Assembly: GCF_002155695.1 (NCBI RefSeq)
Contig: NZ_MUYJ01000009.1
Coordinates: 1 to 64,000, forward strand
Length of the DNA: 64,000 bases
Direction: 5' to 3'
DNA from: Erythrobacter tepidarius
GTDB lineage: Bacteria; Pseudomonadota; Alphaproteobacteria; Sphingomonadales; Sphingomonadaceae
Positions 12,226 through 19,860 of this stretch are shown piece after piece (within the stretch, counting starts at the first letter, position 1; every line of letters begins with the position of its first letter). Below the pieces are notes generated by a model that was given only the letters and a program-made list of their open reading frames with translations, searched no databases and had not been told where the DNA came from. A program made the translations under genes and the position numbers.

Positions 12226-13220
12226 CAGGCGGTTTCCTTGGCGCGGCCAGATCCGGGGGATGCGGCAGAAGAGGCGGGGGACGTGCGACGGGTGCCAAGC
12301 CAGATCTTGACGGTGAGATCGCCGCCTTCGAGCGCGATCGGAGTGCTCGCGGCAAAGCCGGCGGCGCGCAGCAGTTCGGCCATCTGCCGGTCGGCAAAGC
12401 CGAGGCGCGCGTGCTGGTGGCGATCGCGCAGTTCCTCGCGCTGGTGCGCGGCGAAATCGACGATCGCGATCCGCCCGCCGCGCCGCAGCACGCGTCCGGC
12501 TTCAGCCAGTGCCGGGCCCGGATCGGCGGCGAAATGCAGCACCTGGTGCAGCAGCACCGTATCGAAACTGGCATCGGCAAAGGGCAGGTCGTAGAAATCG
12601 CCCTGCACCAGCTCGATCCGCGCCGCGGGCAGGTGTTGCAGCTTGGCGCGTGCGACACGCAGCATTTCGAGATTCTTGTCGAGCGCGACCACCCGCTCGG
12701 CACTGCCTGCGAACAGTTCGGCCATGCGGCCGGTGCCAGTGCCGATATCGAGCAGGTGCCCGAGCGGCGCGTCGGCCAAGGCCGCAGCAAGGCGGCTTTC
12801 GACTTCGGCATCGGGGCTGTGGAGCGCGCGCAGATCGTCCCATTCGCTCGCGTGGCGAGCAAAATAGGCTTCGGCTGCGATCTCGCGCGCGCGGCGGATC
12901 GCAGCGAGCTTGTGCCGATCGGCCTCGCACAGGGCGGCGAATTCGCCTTCCTCGGCCTCGGCCACCGCGAGCAGGTGCTGAACCGCCGTTATTATCGGCC
13001 TGCCCGCTTCGCTCTGGCGCAGGAACACCCAGCTGCCCTCGCGGCGGCGCTCGGCAAGGCCTGCATCGCACAGGATGCCGACGTGGCGCGAGACGCGCGG
13101 CTGGCTCTGGCCCAGCACTTGCGCAAGCTCGCCCACCGCCAGCTCCATTGTCGAAAGCAGGCGGGCAATGCGCAGCCGCGTCAGATCAGCGAGCGCCTTG
13201 AAGATATGCTCGGTCACCAT
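12225..13220 (-). CDS. ArsR-family regulator fused to a SAM methyltransferase-like domain (SahR-like)
   Basis: 331 aa from ATG (a GTG one codon upstream is possible). Residues about 1-95 form an ArsR winged helix (IFKALADLTRLRIARLL, then QSQPRVSRHVGILCDAGL). The rest is a class I SAM-methyltransferase fold with LLDIGTGTGRMAEL. Established knowledge: proteins of this build next to metF/metH include SahR, which represses SAM-cycle genes and senses S-adenosylhomocysteine. Position and domain order fit that role. No ArsR metal-site cysteine pair is evident in the HTH region. It leads the metF-metH operon and has a strong palindrome 10 bp upstream. Confidence 0.85.
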   Translation of the reverse strand: MVTEHIFKALADLTRLRIARLLSTMELAVGELAQVLGQSQPRVSRHVGILCDAGLAERRREGSWVFLRQSEAGRPIITAVQHLLAVAEAEEGEFAALCEADRHKLAAIRRAREIAAEAYFARHASEWDDLRALHSPDAEVESRLAAALADAPLGHLLDIGTGTGRMAELFAGSAERVVALDKNLEMLRVARAKLQHLPAARIELVQGDFYDLPFADASFDTVLLHQVLHFAADPGPALAEAGRVLRRGGRIAIVDFAAHQREELRDRHQHARLGFADRQMAELLRAAGFAASTPIALEGGDLTVKIWLGTRRTSPASSAASPGSGRAKETA

Positions 13221-13229
13221 CACAGGATC

Positions 13230-13251
13230 GATATAAAGATATTTTTATATC
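13230..13251. promoter_or_regulatory. Palindromic operator candidate upstream of the SahR-like gene
   Basis: A perfect inverted repeat with arms GATATAAA and TTTATATC separated by six bases, in an otherwise GC-rich stretch. It lies 10 bp before the ATG of the ArsR-methyltransferase regulator and probably overlaps its promoter. Its placement suggests autoregulation of the whole met operon. That the regulator binds here is inference. Confidence 0.6.
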
Positions 13252-13316
13252 TGTAAATCGCCTGCGTCGACGGGGAGCGCCAAAGCCTTGTCCGCCGCTC
13301 TGGCCTGATGCTTGCG

Positions 13317-14783
13317 TCACCCCTGCAGCCGCGGCGCTGCTCCAATGGCGAGGCGCGCGCGCTGGCCCAGCACCAGCCGGTTGACCGCCAGCGCCGCCGC
13401 CACGCTGGTCGCCAGCGTCACCACCATGAAGTGGATGTAATGCAGGGTAATGATCCCCTCGGGCTGCAAGATGAAGGTGTAGAGCCCGTAAAACGCCACC
13501 CCCCACACCACCCCGGCAATGGCCGCGCGCGATTCCACCCCCTTGAACAGCAGCCCGACCACGAAGGCCGAAAGGATCGGCATCGAACTGAGACCGTTCA
13601 GTTGCTGGAGCAGGTTGATGATGCTGGTGGCGTTGGCGAACACGGGGACCAGCGTGATCGAGCTGGCAGTAAACAGCACTGTCACCACGCTCGACAGGCG
13701 CCAGTGATTGGCGACCGGGGCGATGAACTTCGCATGGAAATCGACCGCATAAAGCCCGACCGCCGCATTCATCACCGCGGCGGTATGCGCGATCACGGCC
13801 GCGGCGATCGTGGCGGCGAACACGCCCGATAGCCACGGCGGAAGCACTTGGCCCACCAGCCGGCCATAGGCCGCATCGTTGATGTCGCCGAACAGCTGGT
13901 AGGCCACCACCCCCGGCACCACCACGATCGCCGGGATAATCAGGATGCGCACCGCCGCAGCCGCCAGCACGCCCTTTTGCGCCTCGCGCACACTGGGGGC
14001 GGCCATCGCCTTCTGCGTGATCGGCTGGTTGGTCGACCAGTAGTAGATCTGGATGAAGATCATCCCGGTAAACAGCGTCGCGAAGGGAATCGGCGAATCC
14101 GGTGCACCGATCATCGTCAGCCGCTCCGGCGGGACGCCGCGGGTGATGTCCCAATCCACCGCGTTGAGCGCCAGCACCACGATCAGCACCGCGATTCCCA
14201 GCACGCCTATCCCTGAATAGGTCTCCATCACCGCCACCGCGCGCAGCCCGCCGGCAATGGTATAGGCCGCCGCCACGACCCCAAGAAACCCGGCCAGCAC
14301 CAGCAGCGGCAGATCGATCCCCGCGGTCTTGAGGAACAGCGCCCCCGAATAGAGCCCGGCCGGGAGGTAGATCAGGATCATCCCGAAGAGAAACAGCGCC
14401 GACACCAGGGTGCGAATCCCGCCCCCGCCATAGCGCTGTTCGAGCAGCTCGGTGACGGTCGTCACCCCCGCGCGGTAGTAGATCGGCACGAACACGAAGG
14501 CGAGGATCAGCAGGCCGACAAAGCCGCTGATCTCCCACCATGCCAAGAGCAGCATCTGGTTGCCGTTCATGCCGACGAGCTGGTCGGTCGAAAGGTTGGT
14601 GAGCGTGATCGCCCCGGCCACGAACAGCCAGTTGAGCTTGCCGCCGGCGAGATAGACGTCCTTCTGCGATCCGTCGTGCCGGTCGCGCCGGGTGGTAAAC
14701 CAGGTCGCCAGCGCGATCAGCGCGGTCAGGCCAAGGCACACCGCGATCTGCACCAGACTGGCGGTCGACATGGCTTCGGGCAT
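13317..14783 (-). CDS. Sodium/solute symporter (SSS family), probable galactoside/sugar transporter
   Basis: 488 aa with about 13-14 hydrophobic helices and SSS-family landmarks: YLAGGKLNWLFVAGAITLTNLSTDQLVGMNG near the N-terminus and the YWSTNQPITQKAMAA segment typical of sugar-transporting SGLT-like members. It couples sodium influx to solute uptake across the inner membrane. It is divergent from an adjoining GH36-GH42 pair, so galactosides such as melibiose, raffinose-type sugars or lactose are the likely substrates. That is inferred from context. Start taken at MPEAMST; a second ATG lies four codons on. Confidence 0.88.
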   Translation of the reverse strand: MPEAMSTASLVQIAVCLGLTALIALATWFTTRRDRHDGSQKDVYLAGGKLNWLFVAGAITLTNLSTDQLVGMNGNQMLLLAWWEISGFVGLLILAFVFVPIYYRAGVTTVTELLEQRYGGGGIRTLVSALFLFGMILIYLPAGLYSGALFLKTAGIDLPLLVLAGFLGVVAAAYTIAGGLRAVAVMETYSGIGVLGIAVLIVVLALNAVDWDITRGVPPERLTMIGAPDSPIPFATLFTGMIFIQIYYWSTNQPITQKAMAAPSVREAQKGVLAAAAVRILIIPAIVVVPGVVAYQLFGDINDAAYGRLVGQVLPPWLSGVFAATIAAAVIAHTAAVMNAAVGLYAVDFHAKFIAPVANHWRLSSVVTVLFTASSITLVPVFANATSIINLLQQLNGLSSMPILSAFVVGLLFKGVESRAAIAGVVWGVAFYGLYTFILQPEGIITLHYIHFMVVTLATSVAAALAVNRLVLGQRARLAIGAAPRLQG

Positions 14784-14886
14784 TCTCGTGCTTTCCCCTC
14801 CCGTTCGGGGCGGTTACAGCGCATTGACGGATGCCGGGCAAGCCTGCAGGCGCAGTTCATCACCGGACGCGGATGGGAGAGAAGGC

Positions 14887-16977
14887 TTGGACTATGTGCG
14901 GCTCGATGGCGACGCGCTGACGCTGGTCTTCGCGCTCGAGCAGGGCGGCGGTGCCGACCTCGCCTATGCCGGGCCGCGCCTGCCCGAGAAGGAGGATCTG
15001 GCGATGCTGGCCGCCGCAGCGGCACGCGGACGGCATGAAAGCCAGCCCGATGTGCCCCCGCAGCCCGGCCTCTGGCCGCAGCGCGAGAGCGGCTGGCAAG
15101 GCACGCCCGCCGCCCGGTTTCGCCGCCTTTCGGGCGAGATCATCGCGGCGGATTTCCGGTTGATCGCGTGGTCCCACGAAGAAAGCGCATTGGCCTGCCG
15201 CTTCGCCGATCCGCGCGCCGGACTCCACGTGTCGCTCCATTGGAGGCTCTTTCGCAGCGGCGCGGTTTTGTGCCTGGCCGAGGGCTGCAACGCGCGCGAC
15301 GAGGCCATCATCCTCGAACACCTCGCCACGCTCAACCTGCCGGTTCCGTCACGCTTCGACAGTTTCACCGCATTCAGCGGGCGCTGGGCGAGCGAAATGC
15401 AGGAGACCCGGCAGCCCATCGCTCCCAATGGCCTTGCGCGCGCTTCGGCGGGCGGCAAGCCGGGCTTTGGCGGGGGCAACTGGCTGCTGCTGCACGCGGG
15501 CGCGGAAGTGCTGGGAGCGCACCTTGCCACCAGCGCGGATCACGAAACGCGGATCGTGTGCGACAATGCCGGATCGAGCAACGGGAGAGCGATCCTGCAG
15601 ATGGGCGCCGGGCTGGAACCTGGCGGACGGATCATCCCGCCCAAGGGCGCCTTTGGCGGAGCGCCGGTCCTGTTTGCCCTGGCCCCCGATCGCAGCGCAC
15701 TCGCGCAGATCTTCCATCGCCACCTGCGCGAGGCTGTCCTGCCGGCGCGTGCCGCATGGGTCCCGCGCAAGGTGCATCTCAATTCGTGGGAGGCGCTCGG
15801 TTTCAACCTTGGCGAACCCGCGCTGATCGCGCTGGCCGAGGCCGCTGCCGCACTCGGCGTCGAGCGCTTCGTGCTCGACGATGGCTGGTTCGGCGGGCGG
15901 CGGGACGATACCACCAGTCTCGGCGACTGGACCGTCTCGCCTGAGGTGTTCCCCCACGGCCTCGGCCCGCTGATCGCCCGTGTCCACGAGCTTGGCATGG
16001 ATTTCGGCCTCTGGGTCGAGCCGGAGATGGTCTCCCCCGACAGCAAGCTCTACCGCGCGCACCCTGACTGGTGCCTGCACACGCAGGGCCGCGCGCGTCC
16101 GACGATGCGCGGCCAGCTGGCGCTCGACATGGCCCGAACAGAGGTGCGCGATTACCTGTTCGAACGCCTCGACGCGCTGCTGCGCGAATACCCGATCGCC
16201 TACCTCAAGTGGGATCACAACCGCGATCTTTTCCCCTCGGCTCCGGGCCAGACCGAGGGCTTTTATGCCCTGCTTGACCGCCTGCGTGATGCCCACCCCC
16301 TGGTCGAGATCGAGAGCTGTTCGAGCGGCGGCGGGCGGATCGATTTCGGGGTGCTGTCGCGTTGCACCCGTGTCTGGCCATCCGACAACAACGACGCGAT
16401 CGAGCGCCTGCGAATCATCCGCGCATGGAGCCAGTTCCTGCCGCTTGAAGTGCTTGGCAGCCATGTCGGCCCTTCGCCCAATCCGGTCACCGGACGCAGG
16501 CTGGCGATGGACTTTCGCGCGAAGGTCGCGGTGTTCGGCCACATGGGGGTGGAGGCCGATCCGGCGCGGATGAGCGCGCAGGAACGCGCCACGCTGGCGG
16601 CGCATATCGCGCTCTACAAAGACTGGCGCGGTGTGCTGCATGAAGGCGCTCTGTACCGCCTCGCGCATCCCGATCGGAACGTCACCGCGCTGATGGTCGT
16701 GCATCACGGCAGGGCGCTGGCCCTCGCCGCGCAGACCGCTTTCTCACCGGTGTTCGATGCTGCGCCGGTGCGGCTCGCGGGGCTGGATCCGCAGGCGCGC
16801 TATCGCGTCACCCTGCCAGAACCTTGGCCGCCCAAGGCGAAACACTACCTTGCCAATCCGCAAAGCTGGCGCGCGGGCCTTGTCCTGTCAGGCAGCGCGC
16901 TGATGACCGACGGCCTCGCCTTGCCGCTCACCCACCCGGAAACCGCGTGGCTCATCGCGCTGGAGACAATCGCGTGA
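14887..16977 (+). CDS. Alpha-galactosidase, glycoside hydrolase family 36
   Basis: About 696 aa from a TTG start preceded by GGGAGAGAAGG. The reading frame is open further upstream but without recognisable sequence. The catalytic nucleophile is D443 in YLKWDHNRD and the acid/base is D500 in SDNNDAIERL, with CSSGGGR between them, the hallmark of GH36. VLDDGWFGGR marks the start of the barrel. No signal peptide, so it acts on sugars taken up whole. Its stop overlaps the GTG start of the beta-galactosidase gene (GTGA), which shows coupling. Confidence 0.92.
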   Translation: MDYVRLDGDALTLVFALEQGGGADLAYAGPRLPEKEDLAMLAAAAARGRHESQPDVPPQPGLWPQRESGWQGTPAARFRRLSGEIIAADFRLIAWSHEESALACRFADPRAGLHVSLHWRLFRSGAVLCLAEGCNARDEAIILEHLATLNLPVPSRFDSFTAFSGRWASEMQETRQPIAPNGLARASAGGKPGFGGGNWLLLHAGAEVLGAHLATSADHETRIVCDNAGSSNGRAILQMGAGLEPGGRIIPPKGAFGGAPVLFALAPDRSALAQIFHRHLREAVLPARAAWVPRKVHLNSWEALGFNLGEPALIALAEAAAALGVERFVLDDGWFGGRRDDTTSLGDWTVSPEVFPHGLGPLIARVHELGMDFGLWVEPEMVSPDSKLYRAHPDWCLHTQGRARPTMRGQLALDMARTEVRDYLFERLDALLREYPIAYLKWDHNRDLFPSAPGQTEGFYALLDRLRDAHPLVEIESCSSGGGRIDFGVLSRCTRVWPSDNNDAIERLRIIRAWSQFLPLEVLGSHVGPSPNPVTGRRLAMDFRAKVAVFGHMGVEADPARMSAQERATLAAHIALYKDWRGVLHEGALYRLAHPDRNVTALMVVHHGRALALAAQTAFSPVFDAAPVRLAGLDPQARYRVTLPEPWPPKAKHYLANPQSWRAGLVLSGSALMTDGLALPLTHPETAWLIALETIA

Positions 16978-18875
16978 AACTCGGTTGCTGCTACTACCCC
17001 GAACACTGGCCCGAGGCGATCTGGGCCGATGATGCCCGCCGGATGCGCGACATGGGTCTGTCGCTGGTGCGCATCGGCGAATTCGCCTGGAGCCGGATCG
17101 AACCCGAGCCGGGGCGCTATGACTGGGGCTGGCTCGACCGTGCGATCGAAACGCTCGCGGGCGCGGGCCTCAAGGTGATCCTCGGCACGCCGACCGCCAC
17201 CCCGCCCAAATGGCTGGTCGAGCGGATGCCGGACATGGTGGCCATCGACGCTTCCGGCCGCCCACGGGGCTTCGGCTCGCGCCGCCACTATTGCTTCAGC
17301 CACGAAGGCTACCGGGCCGAGTGTCGCCGAATCGTCACCGCGTTGGCGGAGCGCTATGGCCGGCATCCGGCGATCGCCATGTGGCAGACCGACAATGAAT
17401 ATGGCTGCCACGACACGGTGCTGAGCTTCTCGGATGCCGCCGCCTGTGCCTTTCGCGGCTGGCTGGCGGCGCGCTACGGCACCCCGCAGGCGCTCAACGC
17501 GGCCTGGGGCAATGTCTTCTGGAGCATGGAATACCGCAGCTTCGCCGAGGTCGACCCGCCGCATCGCACCGTTACCGAGGCGAACCCCGCGCACTGGCTC
17601 GACTATCGCCGCTTCGCTTCCGATCAGGTCGCGCGCTTCAACCGCGAACAGGTGGAGATCCTGCGCGCCTTGTCGCCCGGCGTGGACATCACCCACAACT
17701 TCATGGGCTTCTTTGCCGAGTTCGATCATCACGCTGTGGGCCGCGATATCGATCTGGCGACGTGGGATTCCTACCCGCTCGGCTTCCTCGAACAGTTCTG
17801 GTTCGCGAAGGAAGAAAAGGCCGCCTACCTGCGCCAGGGCCATCCCGATATCGCCGCCTTCCACCATGATCTTTATCGCGGGTGCTCGGGTGGGCGTTGG
17901 GGGGTGATGGAGCAGCAGCCCGGCCCGGTGAACTGGGCGCGCTTCAACCCCGCACCTCTGCCCGGCATGGTCGCGCTGTGGACGCTGGAAGCCTGCGCGC
18001 ACGGGGCGGAACTGACGAGCTATTTCCGCTGGCGGCAGGCCCCTTTCGCGCAGGAGCAGATGCACGCAGGCCTGCTGCGTCCCGACAGCAGCGAGGCGGA
18101 AGCCACGCCCGAAGTGCGCACAGCCGCGGCGGTGCTGGCGGATATCGGCCCGCAGACCACCGCGCGCGCGCCGGTCGCGCTGGTATTTGCCTACGAGGCT
18201 GCATGGGCCATCGGCATCCAGCCGCAGGGGGCCAGCTTCCGCTATCTTGAACTGGCGTTCGAAGCATACTCTGCGCTCCGCCAGCGCGGGCTCGACATCG
18301 ATATTGTCGCGCCCGATGCCGACCTTGCGGCCTATCGGATGGTGGTGGTGCCGAGCCTGCCGATCATCCCCGATGGCTTTGCCGAAAAGCTCGCCGCGCT
18401 TGCCTGTCCCGTGCTGCTCGGCCCGCGTTCGGGCAGCAAGACGGAAAGCTTCCGCATCCCCGAAGGCCTCGCGCCCGGCGCCTTGCGCGATGCGATCCCG
18501 CTCACCGTCACCCGGGTCGAATCCCTGCGCGAGGGCATAGCCGAACCGGGCGACGGCTTTGCCGTCACCCGCTGGCGCGAGGACGTGGCGAGCGATCTCG
18601 CACCCGAACTCACAGATGCCGCCGGGCGCGGAGTGGTCTGGCGCCACGGCCACATCCGCTACTGCGCCGTCTGGCCCGACCGCGCGCTGCTGCGCCTGCT
18701 GGTTGCGCGCATGGCGGCCGAGGCCGGCCTCGATCTCATCGATCTGCCCGAAGGCATCCGCCTGCGCCGCTCGGCCAGCCACGCCTTCACCTTCAACTAT
18801 GCCGCCCAGCCGGTGTTCGTCCCGCATCTGGGCGAGACGCTCGCCCCGGCCAGCTGGCACATCGCCCCGCGCTAG
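16974..18875 (+). CDS. Beta-galactosidase, glycoside hydrolase family 42
   Basis: 633 aa, GTG start (MKLGCCYYPEHWPEAIW). The catalytic acid/base is E142 in WQTDNEYGCHDT, and the nucleophile is E313 in MEQQPGPVNW. The length fits GH42. The C-terminal part contains the trimerisation/Rossmann-like domain (VALVFAYEAAWAIGIQPQG). No signal peptide, so cytoplasmic. With the upstream alpha-galactosidase and the divergent symporter it forms a galactoside-use module. It converges on bciA and the two genes share the four bases CTAG at their stops. Confidence 0.93.
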   Translation: MKLGCCYYPEHWPEAIWADDARRMRDMGLSLVRIGEFAWSRIEPEPGRYDWGWLDRAIETLAGAGLKVILGTPTATPPKWLVERMPDMVAIDASGRPRGFGSRRHYCFSHEGYRAECRRIVTALAERYGRHPAIAMWQTDNEYGCHDTVLSFSDAAACAFRGWLAARYGTPQALNAAWGNVFWSMEYRSFAEVDPPHRTVTEANPAHWLDYRRFASDQVARFNREQVEILRALSPGVDITHNFMGFFAEFDHHAVGRDIDLATWDSYPLGFLEQFWFAKEEKAAYLRQGHPDIAAFHHDLYRGCSGGRWGVMEQQPGPVNWARFNPAPLPGMVALWTLEACAHGAELTSYFRWRQAPFAQEQMHAGLLRPDSSEAEATPEVRTAAAVLADIGPQTTARAPVALVFAYEAAWAIGIQPQGASFRYLELAFEAYSALRQRGLDIDIVAPDADLAAYRMVVVPSLPIIPDGFAEKLAALACPVLLGPRSGSKTESFRIPEGLAPGALRDAIPLTVTRVESLREGIAEPGDGFAVTRWREDVASDLAPELTDAAGRGVVWRHGHIRYCAVWPDRALLRLLVARMAAEAGLDLIDLPEGIRLRRSASHAFTFNYAAQPVFVPHLGETLAPASWHIAPR

Positions 18876-19768
18876 CTTTCGGCCAGCAGCCGCGCATAGT
18901 GATCGCGCAGCGTCTCGCTCCCGAACTCGGGGGTCAGATCGGCGGAATATTCGCCCGTCGCCGGATCGAGCACCAACATGCTCTCGGTCGCGTAATAGCG
19001 CGCGATGCGGACATATTCGGCCTTTTCGGCGAACCAGTCGGAAAACCCCGCGCCGAGGTTAAGCAGCTTCTCGGCAAAGGTGAACAGCTTGGGCGAGATC
19101 GCGGTGAACCGCACCGGCTGGCCCGCCAGCTCGCACAGCAGCGCGCCCTGTTCGCGCAAGCTGATCGCCGGGCCGGGGCCACCGATCGGCAGGATCCGGC
19201 GGCTGGCCTCGGGGTTGTCGATGCAGCTGGCGATGAAGCGCGCCAGATCACTGTCGCTGATCGGCTTGCAGCGGGTCTGTTCGCCGTCGCCGAAGATCAG
19301 GAACGGCTTGCCCGCCTTGACGCGCTTCACCTGCCCTGACAGCGATTTGAAGAAGGCCGTCGGGCGGATGATGGTGTAGTCGATGCCGCTCTCGGCCAGC
19401 CGCGCCTCGAAGGCGAGCTTGGCGTGCTGGAAGGCGAGCAAGGGCTTTTGCACGCAGATCGCCGAGAGCAGAATGAACTGCCGCGCCCCCGCCGCCTGCG
19501 CCGCCTCGAGCAGCGTGACATTGGCGGCGTAGTCCACCGCCTGCGCATCTTTGGGCGCACCCGTACGCGAAGCAATGCAGGAGATCACCACCTCGGGCCG
19601 CGCCTCGGCCATGACCCGGGCCAGCGCGCCCGCGTCGGCCAGCACGCTGCGCCCCGGGGTCGTCGTCGCATGGCCCTCGGCCACCAACCGCGCCACCACC
19701 GCCTGCCCGATGGTGCCGGTCGCCCCGGCGACGAGAATGGAGCGCGGGGAAGACAGTGCCTGGGTCAT
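18872..19768 (-). CDS. bciA: 3,8-divinyl (proto)chlorophyllide a 8-vinyl reductase
   Basis: 298 aa NAD(P)-binding SDR-like protein. It matches my memory of Rhodobacter-type BciA: LVAGATGTIGQAV at the N-terminus, LLSAICVQKPLLAFQHAKLAFEA, RPTAFFKSLSGQVKRV, FLIFGDGEQTRCKPISD and ARYYATESMLVLDPATGEY. It reduces the 8-vinyl group in bacteriochlorophyll synthesis using NADPH. The start is set at ATG (MTQALSSPRS); a TTG 12 codons upstream is possible and neither has a good Shine-Dalgarno. No other photosynthesis gene lies in the window. The presence of this gene implies a phototrophic lineage. Confidence 0.88.
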   Translation of the reverse strand: MTQALSSPRSILVAGATGTIGQAVVARLVAEGHATTTPGRSVLADAGALARVMAEARPEVVISCIASRTGAPKDAQAVDYAANVTLLEAAQAAGARQFILLSAICVQKPLLAFQHAKLAFEARLAESGIDYTIIRPTAFFKSLSGQVKRVKAGKPFLIFGDGEQTRCKPISDSDLARFIASCIDNPEASRRILPIGGPGPAISLREQGALLCELAGQPVRFTAISPKLFTFAEKLLNLGAGFSDWFAEKAEYVRIARYYATESMLVLDPATGEYSADLTPEFGSETLRDHYARLLAES

Positions 19769-19860
19769 CGGTTGCGACACTAGCGCGATGACCGGATGGG
19801 TCAAATCGCCGGTTGCGCCGGCCGGTGTGCCTTCCGCATGGCTCAGGGGGGACGTGCGGG

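Noticed and set aside
16845..18860. 671-codon frame opposite the GH42 beta-galactosidase
   Set aside because: Shadow of a gene whose catalytic residues are identified on the other strand.
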